From assembly GCF_028293835.1 (NCBI RefSeq), contig NZ_JAQGNX010000037.1:1-64000 (forward strand): a stretch of 64,000 bases of DNA, in the 5' to 3' direction. Positions 1 through 9,479 of this stretch are shown here, piece by piece; positions within the stretch are counted from its first letter, which is position 1, and every line of letters begins with the position of its first letter. The notes under the pieces are model-generated. The model ran no database searches, was not told the DNA's origin, and saw nothing but the letters and a program-made list of their open reading frames with translations. The position numbers were made by a program, and so were the translations under genes. This DNA comes from Pseudomonas sp. Its GTDB lineage: Bacteria > Pseudomonadota > Gammaproteobacteria > Pseudomonadales > Pseudomonadaceae.

Positions 1-1050
1 TGTGCCGCCAAAGAAGCGCTGACTGAAGTTGATTCGGCTGAGGTTGCGCACGGCGATTGGCACTCAGTTTTAACCCGCCAGGCTTTCGATGCGATGCTGG
101 AGCCCATGCTCGCTCGCAGTCTGAAAGCCTGCCGTCGTGCGGTTCGCGATGCGGGTATTGAGATTGAAGATGTTGAAGCAGTGGTCATGGTTGGCGGTTC
201 GACCCGTGTGCCTCGTGTCCGTGAAGCGGTTGCTGAGTTGTTTGGTCGCCAGCCGCTGACCGAAATCGATCCGGATCAAGTAGTCGCCATTGGTGCTGCG
301 ATTCAGGCCGATACTCTGGCAGGCAACAAGCGCGATGGCGAAGAGTTATTGTTGCTTGATGTCATCCCGCTGTCTCTGGGGCTGGAAACCATGGGCGGGC
401 TGATGGAGAAGGTGATCCCACGCAATACCACCATTCCAGTCGCCCGTGCCCAGGATTTCACCACTTATAAAGATGGCCAGTCAGCCATGATGATTCATGT
501 GCTGCAAGGCGAACGCGAGCTGATCAGCGACTGCCGTTCCCTGGCACGCTTCGAATTGCGTGGTATTCCGGCGATGGTGGCGGGCGCGGCGAAAATCCGT
601 GTCACCTTCCAGGTCGATGCCGATGGCTTGCTCAGCGTTGCTGCTCGCGAGCTGGGTTCGGGTATCGAGTCGAGCATCCAGGTCAAGCCGTCCTACGGTC
701 TGACCGACGGCGAAATTGCCCGCATGCTCAAGGATTCGTTCCAGCACGCCAGTGACGACAAGGTGGCTCGCGTGCTGCGTGAGCAGCAAGTCGACGCTCA
801 GCGCCTGATCGAAGCCGTACAGGGCGCGCTGGAGGCCGACGGTGATCGCTTGCTCGATGCCGAAGAACGTATGGTCATCGAGCTGCAAATGCAGGAACTG
901 ACCGAATTGATGCAGGGCACCGATGGCTTTGCCATCGAGCAACAGACCAAGCGTCTGTCGCAAGTGACCGATGCCTTTGCTGCCCGACGCCTGGACTCGA
1001 CGGTGAAAGCCGCGCTGGCGGGGCGCAATCTGAATGAGATTGAGGAATAA
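1..1050 (+). CDS. hscA: Fe-S cluster assembly chaperone HscA, 3' part
   Basis: Specialised Hsp70 that, with HscB, drives transfer of [2Fe-2S] clusters from the scaffold IscU to apo-proteins in the cytoplasm. The reading frame is open from base 1, so only about the last 349 of some 620 residues are present. The first visible part is the end of the ATPase domain, with the Hsp70 phosphate-binding motif [10 protein letters not shown]. The beta-sandwich substrate domain follows ([14 protein letters not shown], then IPRNTTIP) and then the helical lid. The stop codon is 2 bases before fdx, as expected for the isc operon (hscB-hscA-fdx-iscX). Truncation is caused by the window edge. Identity is secure from the Hsp70 motifs plus the fdx/iscX context. 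Confidence 0.96.
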   Translation, partial: CAAKEALTEVDSAEVAHGDWHSVLTRQAFDAMLEPMLARSLKACRRAVRDAGIEIEDVEAVVMVGGSTRVPRVREAVAELFGRQPLTEIDPDQVVAIGAAIQADTLAGNKRDGEELLLLDVIPLSLGLETMGGLMEKVIPRNTTIPVARAQDFTTYKDGQSAMMIHVLQGERELISDCRSLARFELRGIPAMVAGAAKIRVTFQVDADGLLSVAARELGSGIESSIQVKPSYGLTDGEIARMLKDSFQHASDDKVARVLREQQVDAQRLIEAVQGALEADGDRLLDAEERMVIELQMQELTELMQGTDGFAIEQQTKRLSQVTDAFAARRLDSTVKAALAGRNLNEIEE

Positions 1051-1052
1051 CG

Positions 1053-1394
1053 ATGCCGCAGGTCATTTTTCTGCCACATGAAAAGTTTTGCCCGGATGGC
1101 ATGGTGGTCGAGGCCGAGCCCGGCACGTCGATCCTTGAGCTGGCGCATGAGCACCATATCGAGATGGAAAGCGCCTGCGGCGGTGTCTGCGCCTGCACCA
1201 CATGCCACTGCATCATTCGCGAAGGGTTTGATTCGCTGGAAGAAGCGGACGAACTGGAAGAAGATTTCCTTGATCGCGCCTGGGGGCTGGAGGCACAGTC
1301 CCGCCTGGGCTGTCAGGCCCTTGTCGGCACTGAAGACCTGACGGTCGAAATTCCGAAATATTCGCTCAACCATGCGGCCGAAGCGGCGCATTGA
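1053..1394 (+). CDS. fdx: isc-type [2Fe-2S] ferredoxin
   Basis: Electron-transfer ferredoxin of the ISC iron-sulfur assembly machinery, thought to supply electrons to IscS/IscU. It has 113 residues, the usual family length. The motif ACGGVCACTTCHC gives cysteines 42, 46, 48, 51 and 53, and a last cysteine lies at 87 (RLGCQAL). Cys42, 48, 51 and 87 match the four cluster ligands of the E. coli protein. The C-terminal half is acidic, as expected for docking. It starts 2 bases after hscA and is followed closely by iscX, so it is in the isc operon. Confidence 0.97.
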   Translation: MPQVIFLPHEKFCPDGMVVEAEPGTSILELAHEHHIEMESACGGVCACTTCHCIIREGFDSLEEADELEEDFLDRAWGLEAQSRLGCQALVGTEDLTVEIPKYSLNHAAEAAH

Positions 1395-1410
1395 TTCAAG
1401 GAATTGTTTC

Positions 1411-1611
1411 ATGAGTCTTAAATGGGTTGATGTGCTGGAAATCGCAATCCAGCTCGCTGAAAGCAAGCCGGATGTCGATCCGCGCTTCGTGAACTTCGTC
1501 GATCTGCAGCGCTGGGTACTGGCTCTGCCAGAATTCAGCGACGATCCGACGCGCGGCGGCGAGAAGGTTCTTGAAGCGATTCAAGCAGCCTGGATCGAAG
1601 AGCTGGACTGA
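1411..1611 (+). CDS. iscX: Fe-S assembly protein IscX
   Basis: Small acidic protein (66 aa) of the ISC system that binds IscS and iron and modulates cysteine desulfurase activity. The sequence beginning MSLKWVDVLEIA and the acidic end IQAAWIEELD are typical of the IscX/YfhJ family. I chose the ATG at 1411 because AAGGA lies about 8 bases upstream. An in-frame upstream extension to 1372 would run into fdx and is unlikely. It is the last gene of the isc operon; a terminator follows at once. Confidence 0.95.
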   Translation: MSLKWVDVLEIAIQLAESKPDVDPRFVNFVDLQRWVLALPEFSDDPTRGGEKVLEAIQAAWIEELD

Positions 1612-1626
1612 ACCGTTTTGCACCGT

Positions 1627-1655
1627 TAGGCAATAACCCTAAACCCGCGTATAAT
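1627..1655 (+). promoter_or_regulatory. Candidate ndk promoter inside the terminator loop
   Basis: A perfect TATAAT (1650-1655) sits in the loop of the isc terminator, with TAGGCA (4 of 6 matches to TTGACA) exactly 17 bases upstream. The ndk start codon is about 48 bases downstream. This is inference from consensus matches only. Confidence 0.45.
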
Positions 1656-1672
1656 TCGCGGGTTTAATTTTT
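1641..1672 (+). terminator. Rho-independent terminator of the isc operon
   Basis: Perfect 9-bp stem AAACCCGCG / CGCGGGTTT with a 7-base loop, followed by AATTTTT. It lies 30 bases after the iscX stop. The loop contains TATAAT, which could also serve as the -10 of the ndk promoter. Confidence 0.85.
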
Positions 1673-1703
1673 CGCATTAATCACCGTTTCTGGAGTTACA
1701 CCC

Positions 1704-2135
1704 ATGGCTGTTCAACGTACTTTCTCCATCATCAAGCCTGACGCCGTTGCTAAAAACGTAATTGGCGAGATCGTCACTCGTTTTGAAAAAGCTGGTCTGC
1801 AAGTCGTCGCTTCGAAAATGAAGCAGCTGTCCAAGGCTGAAGCTGAAGGTTTCTACGCTGAGCACAGCGCTCGTGGCTTCTTCGGCGACCTGGTTGCGTT
1901 CATGATCTCCGGTCCGGTTGTCGTTCAGGTTCTGGAAGGCGAAAACGCCATTGCCAAAAACCGCGAACTGATGGGCGCTACCAACCCTAAAGAAGCAGCT
2001 GCAGGCACTATCCGTGCTGACTTCGCTGATTCCATCGACGCCAACGCTGTACACGGTTCGGACTCCGAAGCCGCTGCTGCACGTGAAATCGCTTACTTCT
2101 TCGCCGCTACCGAAGTAACCGCTCGTAAAGCCTAA
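1704..2135 (+). CDS. ndk: Nucleoside diphosphate kinase
   Basis: Transfers the terminal phosphate between nucleoside triphosphates and diphosphates by a ping-pong mechanism, balancing NTP and dNTP pools in the cytosol. The protein has 143 aa, the standard length. The signature NAVHGSDS places the phosphorylated histidine at residue 117, and the N-terminus FSIIKPDAV is diagnostic. TGGAG about 10 bases upstream of ATG 1704 supports the start. It lies between the isc operon and rlmN, an arrangement also found in P. aeruginosa. Confidence 0.98.
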   Translation: MAVQRTFSIIKPDAVAKNVIGEIVTRFEKAGLQVVASKMKQLSKAEAEGFYAEHSARGFFGDLVAFMISGPVVVQVLEGENAIAKNRELMGATNPKEAAAGTIRADFADSIDANAVHGSDSEAAAAREIAYFFAATEVTARKA

Positions 2136-2158
2136 GGCTAATGAGTGAGGGTGAAAAA

Positions 2159-3307
2159 ATGACAACATCGACTGGCAAAACCAACCTGTTGGGTCTGACT
2201 CAACCGGAAATGGAAAAATTCTTCGACTCGATCGGGGAGAAGCGTTTTCGTGCCGGTCAGGTAATGAAGTGGATTCACCATTTTGGCGTCGGAGATTTCG
2301 ACGCCATGACGAACGTCAGCAAGGTCTTGCGCGAAAAGCTCAAGGTCTGCGCTGAGGTTCGCGGTCCCGAAGTGGTCAGCGAGGACATCTCCACCGATGG
2401 CACCCGTAAATGGGTAGTTCGGGTGGAGTCCGGTAGCTGCGTCGAGACCGTTTACATTCCCCAGGGCAAGCGCGGTACGTTGTGCGTTTCGTCCCAGGCG
2501 GGCTGTGCGCTGGATTGCAGTTTTTGCTCCACCGGCAAACAAGGCTTCAATAGCAACCTCACCGCCGCCGAAGTGATCGGTCAGGTGTGGATTGCCAATA
2601 AATCGTTTGGCAGTGTTCCTGCTACGGTCGACCGTGCCATTACCAACGTGGTGATGATGGGCATGGGCGAGCCGCTGCTCAATTTCGACAATGTCATTTC
2701 CGCCATGCAATTGATGATGGATGATCTGGGTTATGGCATTTCCAAGCGCCGGGTGACGTTGTCCACCTCCGGTGTGGTCCCGATGATCGACGAACTGTCC
2801 AAGCACGTCGACGTTTCCCTGGCGTTGTCGCTGCACGCACCTAACGATGCGCTGCGCAGCCAGTTGGTACCGATCAACAAGAAGTATCCGCTTAAGGTTT
2901 TGCTGGAGTCTTGCCAGCGCTATATGGCGTCGTTGGGCGAAAAACGCGTATTGACCATCGAATACACGATGTTGAAAGACATTAACGACAAGGTTGAGCA
3001 CGCCATTGAAATGGCTGAACTGCTCAAGGACATCCCTTGCAAGATCAACCTGATCCCGTTCAACCCGTTCCCGCACTCGGGCTACGAACGCCCAAGCAAC
3101 AACGCGATCCGCCGCTTCCAGGATCAGTTGCATCAGGCCGGTTACAACGTCACTGTGCGCACCACCCGTGGCGAAGATATCGACGCTGCGTGTGGCCAGT
3201 TGGTGGGCATGGTCAACGACCGCACTCGCCGCAGCGAACGTTATATTGCCGTGCGTGAGTTGAGTGCCGAGGCCGATCCGGTCCAAAGCGCCGCGACGCA
3301 AAACTGA
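2159..3307 (+). CDS. rlmN: 23S rRNA (A2503-C2) / tRNA (A37-C2) methyltransferase RlmN
   Basis: Radical-SAM enzyme that methylates C2 of adenosine 2503 in 23S rRNA and A37 in some tRNAs. The cluster motif GCALDCSFC gives the three Cys ligands (about 116, 120 and 123). A further Cys just before it (TLCVSSQ) and one near the C-terminus (DIDAACGQL, about 345) match the resolving and methyl-carrying cysteines. I prefer the ATG at 2159 (382 aa), which has GAGGGTG about 5 bases upstream. An in-frame ATG at 2141 has almost no spacing for a ribosome site. It lies about 20 bases after ndk and just before pilF. Confidence 0.97.
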   Translation: MTTSTGKTNLLGLTQPEMEKFFDSIGEKRFRAGQVMKWIHHFGVGDFDAMTNVSKVLREKLKVCAEVRGPEVVSEDISTDGTRKWVVRVESGSCVETVYIPQGKRGTLCVSSQAGCALDCSFCSTGKQGFNSNLTAAEVIGQVWIANKSFGSVPATVDRAITNVVMMGMGEPLLNFDNVISAMQLMMDDLGYGISKRRVTLSTSGVVPMIDELSKHVDVSLALSLHAPNDALRSQLVPINKKYPLKVLLESCQRYMASLGEKRVLTIEYTMLKDINDKVEHAIEMAELLKDIPCKINLIPFNPFPHSGYERPSNNAIRRFQDQLHQAGYNVTVRTTRGEDIDAACGQLVGMVNDRTRRSERYIAVRELSAEADPVQSAATQN

Positions 3308-3321
3308 TCGGGATTATGTTC

Positions 3322-4080
3322 ATGAGCCTGCGCACTGCGCTGATGCTGTGTTTGGTTAACGTGCTGGTCGGCTGTGTGTCATCGGGCAACGTCAACCCGT
3401 TGAGCACCAGCAAGGGCCGGGATGAGGCGCGCCTGGCCTACGTGCAATTGGGTGTTGGGTATTTACAGCAAGGGCAAACCGAACTGGCCAAAGTCCCGCT
3501 GAAAAAAGCGCTGGACATGGACAGCTCGGACGCTGACGCCAATGCAGCGTTGGCGTTGGTCTTTCAGGCCGAAATGGAGCCGGAACTGGCCGACAAGCAG
3601 TTTCTCAAGGCGCTGTCGGCACGTCCCGGCGATGCGCGAATCCTGAATAATTACGGCAGTTTTCTCTACGAACAAAAGCGCTATAAAGACGCTTATCAGC
3701 GTTTTCAGCAAGCGGCCGCCGACACGCTGTATCCCGAGCGTTCCAGAGTTTTCGAGAGCCTGGGGATGACCTCAATGAAGCTGGGTCAGCGTGACGAGGC
3801 CCTGACTTACTTCACCAAGGCCTTGGGGTTGAACCCTCGACAGCCGCGGACGCTGCTGGAAATGGCTGAGTTGTCTTACGAAGACGGGCATTATGTGCCC
3901 TCGCGTGACTATTACGACCGTTTTAGCCAACTGAGCGATCAAAATGCACGTAGTCTATTACTCGGTGTGCGATTGGCTAAACGTTACGACGATCGCAACA
4001 AGGCGGCCAGCTATGGCTTGCAACTAAAAAGACTCTATCCCGGTTCGCCGGAATATCAGCAATACCAGGCGGAGCAATGA
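3322..4080 (+). CDS. pilF: Type IV pilus biogenesis TPR lipoprotein PilF/PilW
   Basis: Outer-membrane pilotin that helps the PilQ secretin multimerise for type IV pili. The N-terminus is a lipoprotein signal ending in LVGC, with the lipidated Cys near residue 18. The rest is a chain of tetratricopeptide repeats (for example VQLGVGYLQQGQTELA and LGMTSMKLGQRDEALTYF). ATG 3322 is favoured over the in-frame ATG 3316 because of spacing from the weak GGGA site. The stop overlaps the rodZ start (ATGA at 4077-4080), implying translational coupling. Confidence 0.93.
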   Translation: MSLRTALMLCLVNVLVGCVSSGNVNPLSTSKGRDEARLAYVQLGVGYLQQGQTELAKVPLKKALDMDSSDADANAALALVFQAEMEPELADKQFLKALSARPGDARILNNYGSFLYEQKRYKDAYQRFQQAAADTLYPERSRVFESLGMTSMKLGQRDEALTYFTKALGLNPRQPRTLLEMAELSYEDGHYVPSRDYYDRFSQLSDQNARSLLLGVRLAKRYDDRNKAASYGLQLKRLYPGSPEYQQYQAEQ

Positions 4081-5060
4081 TGAAAGCGGCGCATCCTGAA
4101 GTTGTAGCAGCCATTCGCGTGAATCCTGGTGAAACCCTGCGCAAGGGACGCGAGAGTAAAAACTGGTCGCTGCCAGATGTCGCTTCGAGGCTCAACCTCA
4201 CCGTGACATCGTTGAGCAATGTCGAAACCGGTAACTTTGACAAACTGCCTGGGAATACCTTCGCCCGCGGTTATATTCGTGCCTACGCGAAACTGCTTGG
4301 CCTTGACCAGACCGCACTGGTTCAGCAATTCGATCATTACACCGGGACCGATTCCCAGGGCAGTAATGTCCACAGCCTCGGCCGTATCGAAGAGCCGGTG
4401 CGTTTGTCCCATAACATTTTGCGCATTGTCAGCCTGTTGTTGCTGGTCGTGCTGGTTGGCGCCGGTTTTTTCTGGTGGCAGGACCAGGCGTCCATGCGTG
4501 GCAAGGACCCCGTCAGCACCAACCTGGAACACGTCGAAGTCGAAAGTGCGGACGGCACCACGCAAATTCATCCGCTGGATGAGCCTGAAGACCAGGCCGT
4601 AGTACAAGCTCAAGGTTCCACTTCTTCACTGCCGCTTCCGGCTGGCAATCAAACTGCCGAAGTCGCACCCACTGTGCCACCGGTTGTCGCGCCAGCCAGC
4701 ACCGTGCCTGCAGCACCGGTCCATGTGGTTCCTGTGACGCCGACCACCACCGTTGCGCCAACCCCGGCCACTACTACGCCAGTGACGGCGCCAAGCACAC
4801 CTGCGGTACCTGTTGCCGGTGCCGGTTTGGTCAATCTGAACTTTTCTGCCGATTGCTGGACCCAGGTGACCGACGGCAATGGCAAAGTGCTGCTCAGCGG
4901 TGTCAAGCGTAAGGGTGAGAACCTGGACGTCAGCGGCAAACCACCACTTACCCTGCGGCTGGGCTTTGCCCGCGGTGTCCAGGTGACCTATAACGGCCAG
5001 GCCGTTGATCTGGCCCCTTATTCCTCTGGCGAAACTGCTCGCCTAAAATTAGGGCAATAA
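4077..5060 (+). CDS. rodZ: Cytoskeletal protein RodZ
   Basis: Bitopic inner-membrane protein that links MreB to the cell-wall elongation machinery and sets rod shape. Residues about 15-90 form a Cro/CI-type helix-turn-helix domain (GETLRKGRESKNWSLPDVAS). A single membrane helix follows at about 113-134 (RIVSLLLLVVLVGAGFFWW). Next is a long Pro/Thr/Val-rich periplasmic linker (about 190-250) and a C-terminal beta domain (LNFSADCWTQVTDGNGK). The length of 327 aa is normal. It overlaps pilF by 4 bases and is followed 3 bases later by ispG. Confidence 0.94.
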   Translation: MMKAAHPEVVAAIRVNPGETLRKGRESKNWSLPDVASRLNLTVTSLSNVETGNFDKLPGNTFARGYIRAYAKLLGLDQTALVQQFDHYTGTDSQGSNVHSLGRIEEPVRLSHNILRIVSLLLLVVLVGAGFFWWQDQASMRGKDPVSTNLEHVEVESADGTTQIHPLDEPEDQAVVQAQGSTSSLPLPAGNQTAEVAPTVPPVVAPASTVPAAPVHVVPVTPTTTVAPTPATTTPVTAPSTPAVPVAGAGLVNLNFSADCWTQVTDGNGKVLLSGVKRKGENLDVSGKPPLTLRLGFARGVQVTYNGQAVDLAPYSSGETARLKLGQ

Positions 5061-5063
5061 GTC

Positions 5064-6173
5064 ATGCACGGCGAATCCCCAATCAAGCGTCGCGAAACAC
5101 GTAAAATCTGGGTCGGCTCGGTTCCGGTGGGCGGTGACGCCCCTATTGCCGTGCAGAGCATGACCAACAGCGACACCAATGACGTTGCGGCGACTGTTGC
5201 GCAGATCAATCGTCTGGAAGCTGCGGGCGTCGATATTGTCCGGATCTCAGTGCCGGACATGGACGCCGCCGAGGCGTTTGGCCGGATCAAGCAATTGGTC
5301 AAAGTGCCGTTGGTTGCCGATATCCACTTCGATTACAAGATTGCGTTGCGCGTTGCGGAACTGGGCGTCGATTGCTTGCGGATCAATCCAGGCAATATTG
5401 GTCGCGAAGACCGTGTGCGCGCAGTGGTAAGCGCCGCCCGGGACCGTGGCATTCCAATCCGAATCGGCGTCAACGCGGGTTCATTGGAAAAAGACCTGCA
5501 GAAAAAATACGGCGAGCCGACACCGGCTGCCTTGGTTGAGTCCGCATTGCGCCATGTCGAGCATCTGGACCGCCTGGATTTTCAGGATTTCAAAGTCAGC
5601 GTCAAGGCCAGCGACGTGTTCATGGCGGTGGCCGCTTATCGACTGCTGTCCCAGCAAATCAGCCAACCGTTGCACCTTGGTATTACCGAAGCCGGTGGTT
5701 TACGTTCAGGCACCGTGAAATCTGCGGTGGGCCTAGGTATGCTGCTCGCCGAAGGAATTGGCGATACTATCCGCATCTCGTTGGCCGCTGACCCGGTCGA
5801 AGAGGTGAAAGTCGGCTACGACATCCTCAAATCGTTGCACCTTCGTTCCCGTGGTATCAACTTCATCGCCTGCCCGAGCTGCTCGCGGCAGAATTTCGAT
5901 GTGGTCAAAACCATGAACGAACTGGAAACGCGCCTTGAAGATCTGTTGGTGCCGCTTGATGTCGCAGTGATCGGTTGTGTGGTCAACGGTCCGGGCGAAG
6001 CCAAAGAGGCGCATATCGGCCTTACCGGTGGTACGCCGAACCTGATCTACATCGACGGCAAGCCAGCGCAGAAACTGACCAATGACAATCTGGTGGACGA
6101 GCTTGAACGCTTGATCCGGCAGAGAGCGGCCGAGAAAGTCGAAGCCGACGCAGCGCTTATCGCGCGCGGCTAA
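5064..6173 (+). CDS. ispG: 4-hydroxy-3-methylbut-2-enyl diphosphate synthase
   Basis: Penultimate enzyme of the MEP isoprenoid pathway, converting MEcPP to HMBPP with a [4Fe-4S] cluster and a flavodoxin or ferredoxin donor. Cluster ligands match the E. coli enzyme: Cys270 and Cys273 ([10 protein letters not shown]), Cys305 and Glu312 ([17 protein letters not shown]). The N-terminus contains [13 protein letters not shown], which is typical of the family. The length of 369 aa is standard. It starts 3 bases after rodZ and precedes hisS, a conserved proteobacterial order. Confidence 0.98.
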   Translation: MHGESPIKRRETRKIWVGSVPVGGDAPIAVQSMTNSDTNDVAATVAQINRLEAAGVDIVRISVPDMDAAEAFGRIKQLVKVPLVADIHFDYKIALRVAELGVDCLRINPGNIGREDRVRAVVSAARDRGIPIRIGVNAGSLEKDLQKKYGEPTPAALVESALRHVEHLDRLDFQDFKVSVKASDVFMAVAAYRLLSQQISQPLHLGITEAGGLRSGTVKSAVGLGMLLAEGIGDTIRISLAADPVEEVKVGYDILKSLHLRSRGINFIACPSCSRQNFDVVKTMNELETRLEDLLVPLDVAVIGCVVNGPGEAKEAHIGLTGGTPNLIYIDGKPAQKLTNDNLVDELERLIRQRAAEKVEADAALIARG

Positions 6174-6206
6174 ACGTGCGGCTAATTTAGTTTTTAAGGA
6201 TTTTTT

Positions 6207-7496
6207 GTGAGCAAGTCTCTGCAAGCCATTCGCGGCATGAACGACATCCTGCCGGATCAGACGCCGCTGTGGCGCTATTTCGAAAGCACGGTTTCACGGC
6301 TGCTGGATAACTACGGTTATCGCCAGATCCGTATGCCGATCGTCGAATTCACCGAGCTGTTCAAGCGCTCTATCGGCGAAGTGACCGACATCGTCGAAAA
6401 AGAGATGTACACCTTCGAAGACCGCAACGGTGACTCCCTGACCCTGCGCCCTGAAGGCACTGCTGCGTGTGTACGCGCGGTGCTTGAACACGGGATTACC
6501 GGTGGCGGTCAGGTTCAAAAATTGTGGTACATCGGCCCGATGTTTCGCCACGAGCGTCCGCAAAAAGGCCGCTATCGTCAGTTTCACCAGATCGGCGTGG
6601 AAGTTTTCAACCTCGACGGTCCGGACATCGACGCTGAGCTGATAGTACTCACCTGGCGCCTGTGGGGTTTGCTGGGTATTCGCGGTGCAGTCAAACTGGA
6701 ACTCAACAGCCTGGGCACCAGCGAAGCGCGCGGCCGTTATCGCGAAGCCCTGGTGGAGTTTCTGTCGTCACGCTTGAGCGAGCTTGACGAAGACAGCCAG
6801 CGTCGATTGAAGACGAACCCTTTGCGCGTTCTCGACAGCAAAAACCCTGAGACTCAGGCGGTGCTGGTCGATGCGCCGAAGCTGGCGGATTACCTGGACG
6901 ACGAGTCGCGCATCCACTTTGATGGGCTCAAGGCCCGTCTGGACGCAGCGGGTATACCGTTCGTGATCAACCCCAAGCTGGTTCGCGGGCTTGATTACTA
7001 CAGCAAGACCGTCTTCGAATGGGTCACTGACCAATTGGGCGCCCAGGGCACCGTGTGTGCCGGTGGCCGTTATGACGGTCTGGTCGAGCAAATGGGTGGC
7101 AAGCCTACCAGCGGTGTTGGCTTTGCGATGGGTATCGAGCGGCTGGTATTGCTGCTGGAAACCCTGGGGCAAATTCCAGAAGAAATCTCGCGTCAGGTCG
7201 ATGTCTACCTGTGCGCCTTCGGCGAAGCGGCCGAAGTGGCCGCATTGGCGCTGACCGAGCGTTTGCGTGACCAGTTGCCGAACCTGCGGTTGCAGGTGAA
7301 TGCCGGCGCTGGCAGTTTCAAAAGCCAATTCAAAAAAGCCGACAAGAGCGGTGCGTTGTATACCCTGATCCTGGGTGACGACGAGTTGGCTCAGCAAGTG
7401 GTTGGTGTCAAACCCCTGCGTGGCCAGGGCGAACAACAAAATATTGCCTGGGATGCTCTGTCAGAGCACCTGGCCTCCTGCGTTGTGCAGGGTTGA
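6207..7496 (+). CDS. hisS: Histidyl-tRNA synthetase
   Basis: Class II synthetase that charges tRNA-His. Motif 2 is present ([16 protein letters not shown]), as is the histidine-binding signature [13 protein letters not shown] and the motif 3 region ([11 protein letters not shown]). A C-terminal anticodon-binding domain follows ([17 protein letters not shown]). It has 429 aa, the normal length. The start is a GTG at 6207 with TAAGGA 6 bases upstream; no ATG is better placed. It sits in the ispG-hisS-yfgM-bamB-der run common to gammaproteobacteria. Confidence 0.98.
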   Translation: MSKSLQAIRGMNDILPDQTPLWRYFESTVSRLLDNYGYRQIRMPIVEFTELFKRSIGEVTDIVEKEMYTFEDRNGDSLTLRPEGTAACVRAVLEHGITGGGQVQKLWYIGPMFRHERPQKGRYRQFHQIGVEVFNLDGPDIDAELIVLTWRLWGLLGIRGAVKLELNSLGTSEARGRYREALVEFLSSRLSELDEDSQRRLKTNPLRVLDSKNPETQAVLVDAPKLADYLDDESRIHFDGLKARLDAAGIPFVINPKLVRGLDYYSKTVFEWVTDQLGAQGTVCAGGRYDGLVEQMGGKPTSGVGFAMGIERLVLLLETLGQIPEEISRQVDVYLCAFGEAAEVAALALTERLRDQLPNLRLQVNAGAGSFKSQFKKADKSGALYTLILGDDELAQQVVGVKPLRGQGEQQNIAWDALSEHLASCVVQG

Positions 7497-7534
7497 AGCT
7501 GATAACAGCCGATTTAGTAAAAAGGAGTATTGGG

Positions 7535-8176
7535 GTGTCGAGTACCGAAGATGATGAGCTGGCAGTGATGAAAGACTGGTGGCAGCGTAACGGCAAACCC
7601 TTGGTCACCGGCTGTTTGGTCGCGGCGATCCTGGTACTTGGCTGGCAGGCTTGGCACCGCTATCAAAACAATCAGTCCCAAGGCGCATCAATGCTGTATC
7701 AGGCGTTGCTGGAAACCACGTTGACCCCGGATGGTCAGCCGGACGCCGCCCGCGTTGCCGACATCGCCGGCAAGCTGAAAAGCGAATTCGGCGGCACGGC
7801 TTACGCTCAATATGGCAGCCTGTTTGTTGCCAAGGTGGCGGTGGATACCGGCAAGCTGGATGACGCCGCTGCAGAACTCAAAGCCGTAGTCGACAAGCCG
7901 GTGAGTGACACGCTGGGTGAAGTGGCGCGCCAGCGACTGGCTCGCGTACTGGCGGCACAAAACAAGGCTGATGACGCGCTGAAACTGCTCGATGGCGATG
8001 CTGATAAAGCGTTCCTCGCCAGTCGCGAAGAGCTCAAAGGTGACTTGCTGGTGCAGCTGGGCCGCACCGACGATGCTCACGCTGCTTATCTAAAAGCCAA
8101 ATCCGCGCTGTCTGAAGAAGCGGCAGTGGGTGGCCTACAAATGAAGCTCGACGACTTGGCGAAAGGGGATGCGTGA
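7535..8176 (+). CDS. yfgM: YfgM-type ancillary SecYEG translocon subunit
   Basis: Inner-membrane TPR protein that in E. coli associates with SecYEG and PpiD and helps hand over periplasmic clients. The cytoplasmic N-terminus (SSTEDDELAVMKDWWQRNG) is followed by one membrane helix at about 24-40 (LVTGCLVAAILVLGWQAW) and a periplasmic TPR-like region. GTG 7535 is chosen because AAGGAG lies 7 bases upstream and the preceding in-frame extension to 7493 overlaps hisS. The product is 213 aa. It ends 4 bases before bamB. Confidence 0.92.
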   Translation: MSSTEDDELAVMKDWWQRNGKPLVTGCLVAAILVLGWQAWHRYQNNQSQGASMLYQALLETTLTPDGQPDAARVADIAGKLKSEFGGTAYAQYGSLFVAKVAVDTGKLDDAAAELKAVVDKPVSDTLGEVARQRLARVLAAQNKADDALKLLDGDADKAFLASREELKGDLLVQLGRTDDAHAAYLKAKSALSEEAAVGGLQMKLDDLAKGDA

Positions 8177-8180
8177 CGTG

Positions 8181-9323
8181 ATGCGTTGGAAACATGCAGC
8201 ATTGCTGGCCTTGGCCATTTTGGCCGCGGGTTGCAGCAGCAACGGTAAAAAAGAACTGCCACCAGCCGAGCTGACTGACTTCAAAGAAGAAGTTGTTTTG
8301 CAAAAAATATGGAGTCGTTCAATCGGTGACGGTCAGGGCGACATCTATAACATCTTGACCCCGGCCATCGATGGCGAGCATCTCTATGCCGCTGACGTTA
8401 AAGGCGTTGTCATGTCGCTGGACCGCAATACCGGTGACGTGGAGTGGAAGAAGGACCTTGAGTTACCAGTGTCCGGCGCCATTGGCTCGGGCTATGGCAT
8501 GCTCATGCTCGGGACGCTCAAAGGTGAAGTCGTTGTTCTGGACGCCACTACGGGTGACATCAAGTGGACTGCTCACGCTACCAGCGAAATTCTGTCAGCC
8601 CCGGCTACCAATGGCGATGTAGTGGTCGTTCAGACCCAGGATGACCGTGTCATCGGCTACGACGCTGCCACCGGTAACCAGCGCTGGATTTACGAAAGCA
8701 CCCCTGCGGTGCTGACGTTGCGCGGTACGGGTGCCCCGATCGTCACTAACCACCTCGCGTTGGCAGGTCTGTCGACGGGTAAGGTTGTAGCGCTGAATAC
8801 CAGTAATGGCGTGCCGATCTGGGAACAGCGGGTAGCGATTCCACAAGGTCGCTCGGAACTTGATCGGGTTGTCGATATCGATGGCGGTCTGTTGCTGTCG
8901 GCTGACAAACTCTATGTCGCTACCTATCAGGGCCGCGTTGCCGCTCTGGATCTGGAAAGCGGTCGTATACTTTGGCAGCGTGACGCCTCCAGTTACTCAG
9001 GCGTTGCCCAAGGGTTTGGTAGCGTTTACGTAAGTTTGGCAACCGGCACCGTTCAAGGCATCGATGAGCGTTCGACGACTGCTCTGTGGAGCAACGATTC
9101 GTTGGCTCGTCGCCAGTTGGGTGCGCCGGAAGTGTTTTCCAGCTACGTAGCCGTCGGCGATATGGAAGGCTATTTGCACCTGTTGAGCCAGGTCGATGGG
9201 CGTTTCGTAGGCCGTGAAAAAATCGATGGCGATGGCTTGCGTGCCCGTCCATTGGTCGATGGCGACACCATTTATGTGTTTGGTAACAGCGGCAAGCTGG
9301 AAGCCCTGAAGATCAAGCAGTAA
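8181..9323 (+). CDS. bamB: Outer membrane assembly lipoprotein BamB
   Basis: Lipoprotein of the beta-barrel assembly machine that binds BamA. The N-terminus is a lipoprotein signal, MRWKHAALLALAILAAGC. The body is an eight-bladed propeller built of repeats such as LYAADVKGVVMSLDRNTGDV and VVVLDATTGDIKW. ATG 8181 (380 aa) gives a clean signal sequence. GTG 8178 and ATG 8169 are in-frame alternatives, the latter overlapping yfgM. The A/GGGG site is 10-13 bases upstream. A stem-loop separates it from der. Confidence 0.96.
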   Translation: MRWKHAALLALAILAAGCSSNGKKELPPAELTDFKEEVVLQKIWSRSIGDGQGDIYNILTPAIDGEHLYAADVKGVVMSLDRNTGDVEWKKDLELPVSGAIGSGYGMLMLGTLKGEVVVLDATTGDIKWTAHATSEILSAPATNGDVVVVQTQDDRVIGYDAATGNQRWIYESTPAVLTLRGTGAPIVTNHLALAGLSTGKVVALNTSNGVPIWEQRVAIPQGRSELDRVVDIDGGLLLSADKLYVATYQGRVAALDLESGRILWQRDASSYSGVAQGFGSVYVSLATGTVQGIDERSTTALWSNDSLARRQLGAPEVFSSYVAVGDMEGYLHLLSQVDGRFVGREKIDGDGLRARPLVDGDTIYVFGNSGKLEALKIKQ

Positions 9324-9423
9324 CTGTCCAGGCGTGAGGTCGCTGTTTATGCTTGACGCAGAAGGCCTCTCGTAACCTTGCTCTGGCAAGGCTCGCGGCA
9401 CTTTACGTGCCGCTCCGAACACC

Positions 9424-9454
9424 GGCCGCTGCCCTGCAGCGGCCTTTGTATTTT
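9424..9454 (+). terminator. Terminator between bamB and der
   Basis: A 9-bp perfect stem GGCCGCTGC / GCAGCGGCC with a 3-base loop, followed by TTTGTATTTT. It lies about 100 bases after bamB and 25 bases before der. The U-tract is interrupted, so termination may be partial. Confidence 0.7.
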
Positions 9455-9479
9455 CTGAAATAACGAAGTGGAGAGCCGC

